Shown here: positions 16,550 to 24,791 of the stretch, one piece after another
Layout: each line of letters starts with the position of its first letter
How positions within the stretch are numbered: position 1 is the stretch's first letter
Assembly: GCF_000204195.1 (NCBI RefSeq)
Contig: NZ_AFBG01000007.1
Location: forward strand, 1 to 64,000
DNA length: 64,000 nt
Origin: Acidovorax radicis N35
Lineage (GTDB): Bacteria > Pseudomonadota > Gammaproteobacteria > Burkholderiales > Burkholderiaceae_C
Direction of reading: 5' to 3'
Position numbers and translations under genes: made by a program
The notes under the pieces: generated by a model
What the model saw: only the letters and a program-made list of their open reading frames with translations
The model's database searches: none
What the model was told of the DNA's origin: nothing

Positions 16550-16594
16550 ATTAGAAAATCACGGAAAGATATTTGTAACTACCAACTCTGGTAG
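16550..16594 (-). promoter_or_regulatory. Predicted lux box and -10 element of the luxI operon
   Basis: CTACCAACTCTGGTAG (16579-16594) is a dyad with perfect 6-bp arms and the CT-N12-AG frame of lux boxes. Read leftward, TCTAAT (16555-16550) matches five of six bases of a -10 box. A transcript start near 16543 would put the dyad centre near -43, the usual class II position for LuxR activation. luxI starts 20 bp further on. The same dyad is 150 bp before luxR and might also affect it. Confidence 0.8.
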
Positions 16595-16743
16595 GTGTTT
16601 CCGTCGGCCTTTCTGGTCAAAATCAACTCGCCAAAGGGCTTCAATGCCGCCAGAATGTGAAAAAAACGTAACGGCGGTTGATGGCGCGTAATTCGCGTGC
16701 GGATGGTCAGTCTCTGTGGGGTGGTGCTCGGTGTTGGAGTCCT

Positions 16744-17457
16744 ATGACAAGCTGGCAAGAAGATCTTTTGGGGGTGATGGACCGCGCGCAGTCAGAGCAA
16801 GAGGTTTTTTGCAAAATCGAGCTCGCTGCGCACGCTCTGGGGTTTGAGTACTGCGCCTATGGCCTGCGGGTACCCATGCCCTTGTCCAACCCAAAGACCA
16901 TTTTGTTAAACAACTACCCCTTGGCCTGGCAGGAACGGTATGCGCAACAGGGCTATGTGCAGATCGATCCGACGGTGCTCCACGGATGCCGCAAGCAGAC
17001 CCCGCTGGTCTGGTCGGACGATGTGTTTGCATCGGCCCAGAATTTCTGGGAAGACGCACGATCGTTCGGATTGCGTTTTGGTTGGGCGCAATCGTGCATT
17101 GACGGCGGCGGGGTGCGTGGCATGCTGACGCTGGCGCGTCCGTCCGAGGCCCTGACACCCGAAGAGATTGCCCACAGTGAGATGAAGATGCGCTGGCTGG
17201 CGCACATTGCGCACGTGATCCTGTCGCGCATCTTTACGACCCGCCAGGCCGAACTGATGCAGCCGCATCTGACGGCCAGAGAAATCGAGGTGCTCAAATG
17301 GACCGCCGACGGCAAGACCTCTGCCGACATCTCCTCGCTGCTGGATGTGTCGGAAAACACCGTGAACTTCCATGTCAAGAATGCCGTGACCAAGCTGCAA
17401 ACCACCAACAAGACGGCCGCCACCGTCCGTGCCGCCATGCTGGGGTTGCTGGGCTGA
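16744..17457 (+). CDS. LuxR-family acyl-homoserine-lactone-responsive regulator
   Basis: A 237-residue regulator with an N-terminal autoinducer-binding domain (about 15-160) and a C-terminal LuxR helix-turn-helix (about 172-232). The signal-pocket residues are in place: YPLAWQERY, IDP and VW for the Tyr/Trp/Asp set, and Gly in GGVRGML. The DNA-binding part reads LTAREIEVLKWTADGKTSADI then NTVNFHVKNAV. GGAG lies 4 nt before ATG 16744; an in-frame start 66 bp upstream has no such site. It is divergent from luxI with 220 bp between them, so it is the cognate receptor. Confidence 0.95.
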   Translation: MTSWQEDLLGVMDRAQSEQEVFCKIELAAHALGFEYCAYGLRVPMPLSNPKTILLNNYPLAWQERYAQQGYVQIDPTVLHGCRKQTPLVWSDDVFASAQNFWEDARSFGLRFGWAQSCIDGGGVRGMLTLARPSEALTPEEIAHSEMKMRWLAHIAHVILSRIFTTRQAELMQPHLTAREIEVLKWTADGKTSADISSLLDVSENTVNFHVKNAVTKLQTTNKTAATVRAAMLGLLG

Positions 17458-17560
17458 TGTCGCGGCCTGCTGGCGCTGCAACCCCTTGCGCCAAGCCGGG
17501 TTGCGTCAGTGCAGGGATGGAAGCAACAGGGGCGACCGGTGGGGGGCGGGTGTGAACACC

Positions 17561-17959
17561 ATGCGGGTTTCGCCGGATGGCCTGCTGCGCCTGTCGATTG
17601 ACGAATTGCTGTCCCTGCCCATCCATCACCTGATGTCGGCGGTGGATGTGGACCTGGTGGTGCCCCGAAGGGCAGTGTGCGGGTGCGAAACCACCATCAG
17701 CGGCTACACCGAGTGGGTAAGTGCTTCCCGCCCGGCGGTGTCCATCGGCTGGGACTGGCATATCCGCCTCTGGACCGCGCAGCGGCCTTTCGCCTGGGCG
17801 CGGCTGGGCCAGCCTCGCAGCAATGTCATGCTGGTGTACTCCACGGGCAACGACACGGGGTGGCAGAAGAACCTCGAGCTGCTGTCCACGGTGGTGGACG
17901 CCTTGCCCTGGCAGGAGCAGTTGAGCCAATCGGTGACGGCCCTGCTGCCAAGCCACTGA
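17561..17959 (+). CDS. Small LuxR/I-linked protein, DUF4902-like
   Basis: A 132-residue soluble protein with no signal peptide. Sequence such as TISGYTEWVS and ISIGWDW-like (VSIGWDWHI) reminds me of DUF4902, a family I recall beside luxR/luxI pairs in Burkholderia and Ralstonia; this is from memory and should be tested by profile search. The start could be GTG 17552 or ATG 17561; a G-rich stretch at 17541-17550 fits either. It lies 103 bp after luxR in the same direction. A role in tuning quorum sensing is possible but not shown. Confidence 0.65.
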   Translation: MRVSPDGLLRLSIDELLSLPIHHLMSAVDVDLVVPRRAVCGCETTISGYTEWVSASRPAVSIGWDWHIRLWTAQRPFAWARLGQPRSNVMLVYSTGNDTGWQKNLELLSTVVDALPWQEQLSQSVTALLPSH

Positions 17960-18007
17960 ACAAGGCCTTGGCGCTTTGCGGAATGGAAGCGTGAACACAC
18001 GGAGTGT

Positions 18008-18075
18008 GAGTTTGCTATTGAATGTATAGCAACAAATGGCGTCTATCTAACGCTAGGCCGCAGAAAGCACTTCAA
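18008..18075 (+). repeat. Dispersed two-hairpin repeat, copy 4
   Basis: GTTTGCTATTGAATGTATAG forms a clean first arm; TGGCGTCTATCTAACGCTAG and GGCCGC follow. It stands between the convergent DUF4902-like and pseudouridine synthase genes and touches the latter's stop codon. Confidence 0.75.
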
Positions 18076-18818
18076 AAATCAGCTGCCAGATCCCACCGCA
18101 TGGCCTGGCCGGTAGCTGGGTGGGTCAGGGCCAGTTCTCCGGCATGCAGCAGCAGGCGCGGGGCCTGTGCCTGGGTGGCTGCATCGGCATACAGCGCGTC
18201 TCCCAGGATCGGGTGGCCCAGGGCGGCCAGGTGCACGCGAAGTTGGTGCGTGCGGCCGGTGACGGGTTCCAGCTCGACACGGGTGGTTCCGGCCGCAGTG
18301 TTGTGCGCCAGGGTGCGCCAGCGGGTATGGCTGGGCTTCCCTTGCAGCGCATCGATGATCCGCAGTGGGCGTCGCTCCCAATCGGCGGCGATGGGCAGGT
18401 GGATGTCGGCCCAGATGCCGGGTGGTTCGGCCACCAGGCCTTGCACGACGGCGAGGTAACGCTTGTGGACCTGCCGCTGCTCGAATGCCAGGCTCAGGCG
18501 ACGTTGTGCGTCGGCATGCCGGGCCATCAGCACGAGACCCGAAGTAGCCTGATCCAGCCGGTGAACGATGAGTGCGCCTGGCCAGTGCAACTGGGCGCGG
18601 GCACTCAGGCAGTCCTGCTTGTCGGGGCCGCGCCCCGGCACGCACAGCAGGCCCGAAAGTTTGTTGAGCACCAGCAGATCGGCGTCCTCATACAGTGCCA
18701 TTGGGGCCGGGTGTCTTGCAGTGCCTGCCGTGCCTTCGGCCACTGTGGGGGTCATGGGCACCCTCGAATCCACGGACGCCCTTGGGGCCGCCACCGTATC
18801 GGCTTCAGCCCGGGGCAT
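18072..18818 (-). CDS. RluA-family pseudouridine synthase
   Basis: A 248-residue RNA pseudouridine synthase. The catalytic Asp is in HRLDQATSG (about residue 86), with the supporting motifs KRYLAVVQG and GRTHQLRVHLAALGHPILGD. The length and the lack of an S4 domain suggest the RluA/TruC-like group that modifies rRNA or tRNA; the target base is unknown. ATG 18818 gives a 14-bp overlap with the end of the histidine kinase gene; a GTG at 18830 would add 4 residues. The overlap implies translation from the same message. Confidence 0.92.
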   Translation of the reverse strand: MPRAEADTVAAPRASVDSRVPMTPTVAEGTAGTARHPAPMALYEDADLLVLNKLSGLLCVPGRGPDKQDCLSARAQLHWPGALIVHRLDQATSGLVLMARHADAQRRLSLAFEQRQVHKRYLAVVQGLVAEPPGIWADIHLPIAADWERRPLRIIDALQGKPSHTRWRTLAHNTAAGTTRVELEPVTGRTHQLRVHLAALGHPILGDALYADAATQAQAPRLLLHAGELALTHPATGQAMRWDLAADF

Positions 18819-21021
18819 GGTTGTCGCCACCCACCAGGCGTTGCACGGTGGCGCAAAGCTCTTCCACGTCGTTGGGTTTGTGGATCAGTGCCTGTGCGCC
18901 TTCAGCCAGCGCGGCTTGCTCGATTTCGGCCGTGACATAGCCCGAGGCCAGGGCCACGGGCAGGTCGGGGCGGATCAGGCGGGCCTCGCGCACCAGGTCC
19001 ACTCCACAGAAGCCGGGCATGTTGTAGTCGGTCACCAGCAGGTCAAAGGCCTGTGGGGCAGCACGCAGCGCGGCCGTGGCCTCGTGCGGATCGGTGTAGC
19101 CGCTGACCTCATAGCCCCGGCGGCGCAGGAGGCGCTGCACCAGAAACACCAGGGCCTGGTCATCGTCCACGTACATCACATGGTGCTTCTTGCGCGGCGC
19201 GCTGCCGGGGGCATCGGTGGTGGCAGGCGTCGAGGGTGCGGCGGATGCCGGTGCGGCCTGCAAGGCTTGGGGGGGCTGCGCATCCAGGATGCTCTGCGTG
19301 GCGATGTGGGCGACCGGAAAGTACAACGTGAACCGGCTGCCCTGGCCGGGTGCACTTTGCACGTCCACACCGCCTTCGTGCGTGCGCATCACGCCGTGCA
19401 CGACCGCGAGGCCGAGGCCCGTGCCCTGGCCCACGGGCTTGGTGGTGAAGAAGGGCTCGAAGATGCGTTCCAGCGTGGCAGCGTCCATGCCCGGACCACT
19501 GTCGCGCACCGTCAGGGCGACGTAGTCCACGGGTGCGAGGCCCAGCCGTTCGCTCAGGCGCTGGTCGGGCTGCACGGCCGCGGCTTCCACATGGATGCTG
19601 CCGCGCTCGGAGCCAATGGCATGGACAGCATTGGTGCACAGGTTGAGCAGGGCCTGCTCGACCTGCGTGGCGTCGGCCAGCACGGGAGGCAGGCCGGCCT
19701 GCAGCTGCATGTGCAGCTCGATGGCCGGGGGCAGGGTGACGCGCAGCAGGCGTTCGGTGTCGTGCACTACCTCTGCCAGCGATACGGCCGAGCGCTGCGG
19801 TGGTTCGTTGCGGCTGAAGGTGAGGATCTGGCGCACCAGGTCGCGCGCGCGCCGTCCAGCCTTGTCGATCTCCATCAGGCTTTCCAGCACAGGTGAGCCC
19901 GATGCACAGTCGGCCTTGGCCAGTTCGACGTTGCCCAGGATGGCGCCCAGGATGTTGTTGAAGTCGTGCGCAATGCCGCCCGCCATGGTGCCCACAGCCT
20001 GCATCTTGTGCGACTCGCGCAGCTGGGCTTCCAGTTCGCTTCGGTGCGCCTCGGCCTTCTTGCGGCCGGTCAGGTCGCGTGCGAACACGGTGGTGGTTTC
20101 GCCCTCGGCATGGCGCTCGAACGACACGCTCACCTCCACGGCCAGTTCCTTGCCGCTGGCGGTCAGCGCCGTCATCTCGCCCAGCAGGGCCTGGGTGGTG
20201 AGCTGCGCAAACGCCAGCCCCTGCGCCGCGTCGGGCAAAAAACGGTCGAGCGTGCTGCCGAGCGCGTCGCTGGCGCTGCACTGGAACAGCGCTGCCGCTG
20301 TGGGGTTGAACACGGTGATGCGCTGGTGCTGGTCCACGCAAATGATGGCGTCCAGCGCGGAGTTGATGATGGCCTCCAGCCGCTTCTCGCTGGCGCGGAT
20401 CTGCTCGTTGCGCTGCTGCAGGGTAATGGCGCTGTGCTGCAACGCCTGGCGCTCGGCCAGCAGCGGGCCCTGGTCGATCACGGCACACAGAAACTGCGGC
20501 AGCGGGGGGCCATTGCTTTGCGGGGCCTCGATGTGCGCAATGTGCAGGTCGCCCGTGATGGGTGTGTCTGCATTGATGGAAAAAACGACCTCCTTGACCT
20601 CGCTGCGGCCCAGGTCCTGCGCCAGTGCGAAGGCCTCGCGCACACGCCGGGCGTCCTGCGGGCGCACAAAGGGCATCAGTGCCGTGAGCGGGCGGTCGCG
20701 TTCGGTGGGCTGGAAAGATCGGTGGGCCATCGAGTTGGCCTGCACCACCATGTCGTGCTCGTCCACCACCATGAGGGCCAGCGGTACGCTGGCAAACAGA
20801 GTTTCGAAGCGTTCGTAGGCGCTTTCGGCCACGGTCTGGCTGTAGCGCAGGACCTTGTTCTGGCTCTCCAGCTCTGCCTGGTAGGCGCGTAACTCGGCCA
20901 CGAGGCCTTCGGCCGGGGTGCCAGGGGCACGGGCATGCGGGGTGGCACTACCGGATGGGTGCTCTGCGGGGGCGGGCCGCCGCCCCTCAGGGTCCAGAAA
21001 CGACAGGTCGGGTTCACTCAT
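18805..21021 (-). CDS. Hybrid sensor histidine kinase with response-regulator domain
   Basis: A 738-residue protein with no membrane segment, so a cytoplasmic sensor. Order: coiled coil (about 40-70), PAS (about 70-200), second PAS (about 230-350), HisKA with phospho-His in MAGGIAHDFNNIL (about 375), HATPase with DSGPGMD, FEPFFTTK and GTGLGLAVVHG, then a receiver domain with acidic DDD, the phospho-acceptor in LLVTDYNMPG and the Lys in IHKPND. The NtrB-like H-box links it to that kinase subgroup. It would phosphorylate its own receiver; no output regulator is near. The stimulus is unknown. Confidence 0.93.
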   Translation of the reverse strand: MSEPDLSFLDPEGRRPAPAEHPSGSATPHARAPGTPAEGLVAELRAYQAELESQNKVLRYSQTVAESAYERFETLFASVPLALMVVDEHDMVVQANSMAHRSFQPTERDRPLTALMPFVRPQDARRVREAFALAQDLGRSEVKEVVFSINADTPITGDLHIAHIEAPQSNGPPLPQFLCAVIDQGPLLAERQALQHSAITLQQRNEQIRASEKRLEAIINSALDAIICVDQHQRITVFNPTAAALFQCSASDALGSTLDRFLPDAAQGLAFAQLTTQALLGEMTALTASGKELAVEVSVSFERHAEGETTTVFARDLTGRKKAEAHRSELEAQLRESHKMQAVGTMAGGIAHDFNNILGAILGNVELAKADCASGSPVLESLMEIDKAGRRARDLVRQILTFSRNEPPQRSAVSLAEVVHDTERLLRVTLPPAIELHMQLQAGLPPVLADATQVEQALLNLCTNAVHAIGSERGSIHVEAAAVQPDQRLSERLGLAPVDYVALTVRDSGPGMDAATLERIFEPFFTTKPVGQGTGLGLAVVHGVMRTHEGGVDVQSAPGQGSRFTLYFPVAHIATQSILDAQPPQALQAAPASAAPSTPATTDAPGSAPRKKHHVMYVDDDQALVFLVQRLLRRRGYEVSGYTDPHEATAALRAAPQAFDLLVTDYNMPGFCGVDLVREARLIRPDLPVALASGYVTAEIEQAALAEGAQALIHKPNDVEELCATVQRLVGGDNHAPG

Positions 21022-21208
21022 GGGAAAGGCGCGGCCAGGGGTTTTGGCGCGGGGAAAATGCGCGCGCCGCGCAATGCTGTGGGCCAGAAAGCATGGCCAC
21101 GAGTGTACGCCTGCAGTCTTTGCCCATGCGGCCTGGCGGGTGCCTGCCTGTGCAAGGCAAAGGAGCAGAACCCGCGTGCTGGTGGCTCCCGGCCCCCATT
21201 CAAGGGGC

Positions 21209-21233
21209 GATTGTTGATCGATTGCGAACAATC
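21209..21233. promoter_or_regulatory. Inverted repeat in the divergent kinase/nitroreductase gap
   Basis: GATTGTT-N11-AACAATC, a perfect 7-bp dyad, 102 bp before the nitroreductase ATG. Its T-N11-A form is like a LysR-type site, but no LysR gene is near. The rest of this 313-bp gap (21022-21334) shows nothing I can name. Confidence 0.4.
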
Positions 21234-21334
21234 CTTTTCTGTGGCGGGGCTTACCGATGGGGAAACGGCTCTCTACAGTTCCACCATTGCCCATTTGCCG
21301 ATCAACCTTTCAGCCATCTTCAGGAATTCTTGCC

Positions 21335-21994
21335 ATGAACCCCATCGACACCCCCCTTGCCCAACCGCTGCTGAACAAGCTGCAATGGCGGTACGCCGCC
21401 AAGAAGATGAACCCCGCCAAGGTGGTTCCACAGGACAAGGTAGAGCGTATTCTCGAAGCCGCACGCCTGGCCCCCACCTCCAGCGGCCTGCAGCCGTTCG
21501 AGATCATCGTGGTGACGGACCCCGCTGTGCGCGCCAAGATCCAGCCCATCGCCTGGAACCAGGCGCAGATCACCGACGGCTCGCACCTGCTGGTGTTCGC
21601 CGCATGGGACAACTACACGGCCGACCGCATCAACATGATGTTCGACCTGACCAATGACCAACGCGGTTTCAAGAACGAAGGCTGGGAAAACTATCGCCAG
21701 ATGCTGCTCGGGAGCTACCCCCAGCGCGATGCCGAGGTGAATTTCCAGCATGCCGCCCGCCAAGCCTACATCGGCATGAGCGCCGCACTGATCGCCGCTG
21801 CGTTTGAAGAGGTGGACTCCACCCCCATGGAAGGTTTTGACCCCAACGCACTGGACGAAATCCTGGACCTGCGCTCCCGTGGCCTGCGCAGCGTGTCGAT
21901 CCTGCCGCTGGGCTACCGTGCCGATGAAGGCGACTGGCTGGTCAATCTGAAGAAGGTGCGCCGCCCTCGCGAGCAGTTCATCACCGAGGTCTGA
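21335..21994 (+). CDS. Nitroreductase-family NAD(P)H-dependent oxidoreductase
   Basis: A 219-residue flavoprotein. The N-terminal RYAAKKMNPAK and APTSSGLQPFEIIVV regions bind FMN as in NfsB/DrgA-type nitroreductases, and LRSVSILPLGYR near the C-terminus completes the family pattern. Such enzymes reduce nitro compounds or quinones in the cytoplasm, but the natural substrate is unknown. AGGAA lies upstream of ATG 21335. It stands alone, followed by a strong terminator. A perfect dyad lies upstream and may be an operator. Confidence 0.9.
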   Translation: MNPIDTPLAQPLLNKLQWRYAAKKMNPAKVVPQDKVERILEAARLAPTSSGLQPFEIIVVTDPAVRAKIQPIAWNQAQITDGSHLLVFAAWDNYTADRINMMFDLTNDQRGFKNEGWENYRQMLLGSYPQRDAEVNFQHAARQAYIGMSAALIAAAFEEVDSTPMEGFDPNALDEILDLRSRGLRSVSILPLGYRADEGDWLVNLKKVRRPREQFITEV

Positions 21995-22066
21995 GACCTT
22001 TCTTTGCCTGCCTGCCGCCGTAGTGCCTGATAGCAGGCAGGCCCCGGCGGGTCTTGCCGGTATCTG

Positions 22067-22103
22067 AAGCCCGGCCGCGCGTTCAACGTGCGGCCGGGCT
22101 TTG
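22067..22103 (+). terminator. Rho-independent terminator after the nitroreductase gene
   Basis: GCCCGGCCGC (22069-22078) and GCGGCCGGGC (22090-22099) form a 10-bp perfect stem, followed by a short T run. It lies between the convergent nitroreductase and MFS genes and ends 6 bp before the MFS stop codon. Confidence 0.8.
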
Positions 22104-22108
22104 GCGTT

Positions 22109-23461
22109 TCAGCGCACGGCTTTCGGTGCGTCGTTCACACGGCGCATGGGTGTCAGCACAAAGGCCAGCGCTGCCAGCACTACCAGCGTGCCGCCACTGG
22201 CTGCAAACAACTGAGGGAGTGTGACGCTCTTCATCACCCAGCCCGTCACCGCTGCAGAGATGGGAGCCAGGCCCATGAAGATGAACATGAACAGGCTCAT
22301 TGCCCGGCCAATCAGGGCCGGCGGCACACGTTGCTGGATCCAGGTGAACACGCTTACCTGCATGAAGCCGCCGAGCAGGCCGATGACCAGCATCAGTGCT
22401 GCGCCCTGCCACACAGCCGTGATCAGCCCCAGGGGCATGAACAGCGCGCCGATGATGGCGTCGAACGCCAGGATGGTCATGCCCAGGCTGCCAATGCGCA
22501 GCCGCGGCACCATGCCCGACACCACCATGCCCAGCAGCGTGCCCGCGCCATGGGCGCCCACCATGATGCCGAAAGCGGCCGCGCCCAGCTGGGGCGTGCT
22601 GCTGGCCAGCACCGGGATGGCGATGTGGATGGGGCCCATGATGAACAGGGCAATGGCACTCCAGTAGAGAAAGCAGGTGCGCAGTTCGCCATCGCGCCAG
22701 AAGTGAACCAGGCCCTGCGCCACCGATGCCAGCACCGCCTGGGGTGCTGCTGCAGGGGCTGGGTTGGCTGCGTGGGTCTGCACCTTCGACAGCGTCCAGG
22801 CCGACACGGCGAAGCTCAGGGCATCGAGCGCAAAAGCGATGCCAATGCCGGTGGCATTGGCGTGGGCCGGTGCATCGGCGGCTCCTGTGGCCGCGTCGCC
22901 CGCACCAAACAGTGCAATGAGCAACCCCGCCAGCAGGGGCCCGAGGAACATGGTCAGCTGCCGCAGGCCTAGGCTGATGCCGTTGGCGGCCTGCAATTGC
23001 GAGCGTGCCACCACGTGGGGCATCATGGCCGTGCCTGCGGGGATGCTGAAGGCCGTGGCCAGGCCAATGCCCAGCGACAGCGCGTACACCATCCACAGTG
23101 TCAGGGTGCCTGCAAGCACCAGCCCAGCCAGCACGGCCAGCAGCACCAGGTTGATGTATTTGGTGATCATCAGTACCTGTTTCGGCGAGTGGCGGTCCAC
23201 CAGCGCTCCCCCTACCAGGATGAACAGCGCACGGGGAATGCTGATGAGGGCCAGCACGGTGCCCAGCACCAGGGTGTCGCCTGTCATCTGCAGCACCAGC
23301 CAGGGCAGTGCAATCAGCGTGAACTGGTCCCCCAGCATGGACAGGAAGGCGCCGACCGTCATCCAGCGAAAGTTGTGGTCCTTGAACAGCGCGGCGCGCG
23401 GATCCTGGGGAGGGCTCGTTGGGGGGCGGGGCGAAGGGTGATGGGGCGTTTCAGGTCGCAT
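22109..23461 (-). CDS. MFS transporter
   Basis: A 450-residue inner-membrane protein with about twelve hydrophobic helices and the loop motif GGALVDRHSPKQVLM after helix 2, typical of major facilitator exporters (EntS-like MFS_3 group, by memory). GGAG lies 9 nt before ATG 23461; the gene overlaps the acyltransferase stop by 11 bp, so the two are co-translated. Behind the TipA-like operator and beside a MerR/TipAS regulator, a role in drug or metabolite efflux is the best guess. The substrate is unknown. Confidence 0.9.
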   Translation of the reverse strand: MRPETPHHPSPRPPTSPPQDPRAALFKDHNFRWMTVGAFLSMLGDQFTLIALPWLVLQMTGDTLVLGTVLALISIPRALFILVGGALVDRHSPKQVLMITKYINLVLLAVLAGLVLAGTLTLWMVYALSLGIGLATAFSIPAGTAMMPHVVARSQLQAANGISLGLRQLTMFLGPLLAGLLIALFGAGDAATGAADAPAHANATGIGIAFALDALSFAVSAWTLSKVQTHAANPAPAAAPQAVLASVAQGLVHFWRDGELRTCFLYWSAIALFIMGPIHIAIPVLASSTPQLGAAAFGIMVGAHGAGTLLGMVVSGMVPRLRIGSLGMTILAFDAIIGALFMPLGLITAVWQGAALMLVIGLLGGFMQVSVFTWIQQRVPPALIGRAMSLFMFIFMGLAPISAAVTGWVMKSVTLPQLFAASGGTLVVLAALAFVLTPMRRVNDAPKAVR

Positions 23462-24731
23462 GAACAGGGTCTCCAAAAGATTTGCGGGTGTGCCGGCGCC
23501 CGTTGAGCCACTGGCTCACGGCGGTGAATCGCACGCACAGGTGGTAGCTGGCCAGGCACAGGGCCGTGGTGGCCAGCACGTTGAGAGCCAACTTGGCCAG
23601 GACGGGGATCGGCACGCCGTACAGCAGAGCGCCAAAACCAATCGTCAGCGGCAGGTGCACGAGGTACACCCAGTACGAGCTGTCGGCCAGGTAGGCCAAC
23701 CAGGCGCGAGGCTGGCCGACGTGGCGCAGAAAGAGCCCCATCAGCGCAAAGCTCCACAACCAGGACGCGGCGTTGTAAGCCAGTGCCATCCAGAACTGCA
23801 GATGCCGGGTGGCAGAAACGGGCTCGGCCAGGATCTCGGTGAAGGCACCGGTGAGCAGTACCAGCGCGAAGGCCGAAGCCTCAGGCTGGGCCAGCACTTC
23901 CGACAAGAATGCAGTGATCAGGAAACACGCGAGCCCCAGGCCCGCCAGTACCGGCCAGTGCCTTTCGTAGCGCGCCATCAGGTCCTTGCGCTGTGCATGC
24001 AGGCACAGCCCGAATCCGTAGAACAGCCCGTTGTGGAGCCATTCCGCCAGCGGCGGCAAAAAGGACCCGCTGGGCGTGACGATGCCGTGGTCATAGTGGG
24101 CGCCGATCCAGGCCAGCGGCAATGTCAGCGCCACCACGCCAAGCGACGAACCGCCCAGCCAGGCCGTGGTGCGCCCCAGGGCTTTCTGCACGCCGCTGGG
24201 CAGCGCATTTGCCGCCGCCCACACCATGGGCGTGAACACAGCCAGCCACAGCAGCATCCACAGGAACCACAGATGCATGGTGGCGGGGCCTTGGGGCACG
24301 TTTGGGCCCTGAGGCAGCAGGCTGCGGTCTACGCCCCAGGTGCCATAGGCCATGCGGTGCAGGAACATCAGGCCCAGCAGGGCGCTGACCACAAACAGAG
24401 GCGGCCAGAACACCACGAAGGGCAGGCCCAGGCGGCGCAACCGGTTGTGCACCATGCCCGCCAGTCCGCGGCGCTGCACCAGCGCCGACACAAAAAATCC
24501 GGCCAGGATAAAAAACAGGGGCATGCGGAACGCGTGGATCACGGCGACCAGCAAGTCGGCCACCGATGTGGACTGCTCGTCGTGCCAGGGCAGGGGGGAC
24601 GGCCGGCTCATGTAGATGACCGAGACGTGCAGCACGATGCCCAGCCACATCATGGTGGCGCGCAAATTGTCCAGGGCATGCAGCCGTCGGCCCGGGGCGG
24701 CGGGTTCTGGGGGGCGGGTCGATCCATTCAT
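23451..24731 (-). CDS. Acyltransferase family membrane protein (OpgC/Acyl_transf_3 type)
   Basis: A 426-residue protein with about ten membrane helices, starting LDNLRATMMWLGIVLHVS as in family 3 acyltransferases; HAFRMPLFFILAGFF and YWVYLVHLPL are further family marks. These enzymes move acyl groups to glycans or other surface molecules across the inner membrane. ATG 24731 is the first ATG; the upstream in-frame codons are in the dyad operator. The MFS gene overlaps its end by 11 bp. What it acylates is unknown; modification of an exported compound would fit the neighbour. Confidence 0.87.
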   Translation of the reverse strand: MNGSTRPPEPAAPGRRLHALDNLRATMMWLGIVLHVSVIYMSRPSPLPWHDEQSTSVADLLVAVIHAFRMPLFFILAGFFVSALVQRRGLAGMVHNRLRRLGLPFVVFWPPLFVVSALLGLMFLHRMAYGTWGVDRSLLPQGPNVPQGPATMHLWFLWMLLWLAVFTPMVWAAANALPSGVQKALGRTTAWLGGSSLGVVALTLPLAWIGAHYDHGIVTPSGSFLPPLAEWLHNGLFYGFGLCLHAQRKDLMARYERHWPVLAGLGLACFLITAFLSEVLAQPEASAFALVLLTGAFTEILAEPVSATRHLQFWMALAYNAASWLWSFALMGLFLRHVGQPRAWLAYLADSSYWVYLVHLPLTIGFGALLYGVPIPVLAKLALNVLATTALCLASYHLCVRFTAVSQWLNGRRHTRKSFGDPVHAT

Positions 24732-24747
24732 AGGGACCGACTGTGAG

Positions 24748-24770
24748 CCCTCACGTTGCGTGAGGGTCAA
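24748..24770 (-). promoter_or_regulatory. Predicted MerR/TipA-type operator-promoter
   Basis: The dyad CCCTCACGttgCGTGAGGG (24748-24766) has perfect 8-bp arms, and read leftward it is preceded by a -35-like TTGACC (24770-24765). Dyads placed right after the -35 are typical of MerR regulators, and the arm CCTCACG resembles the TipA operator as I remember it. The -10 at a 19-bp spacing (CACAGT) is poor, as MerR promoters often are. A start there would leave almost no leader before ATG 24731. Confidence 0.6.
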
Positions 24771-24791
24771 GCGCTTTTCAGCACTTTTTCA

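Noticed and set aside
24748..24766. The 8-bp dyad as a terminator of the MerR gene
   Set aside because: Neither strand has a T run after it, while a -35 box abuts it in the direction of the next genes; an operator fits better.
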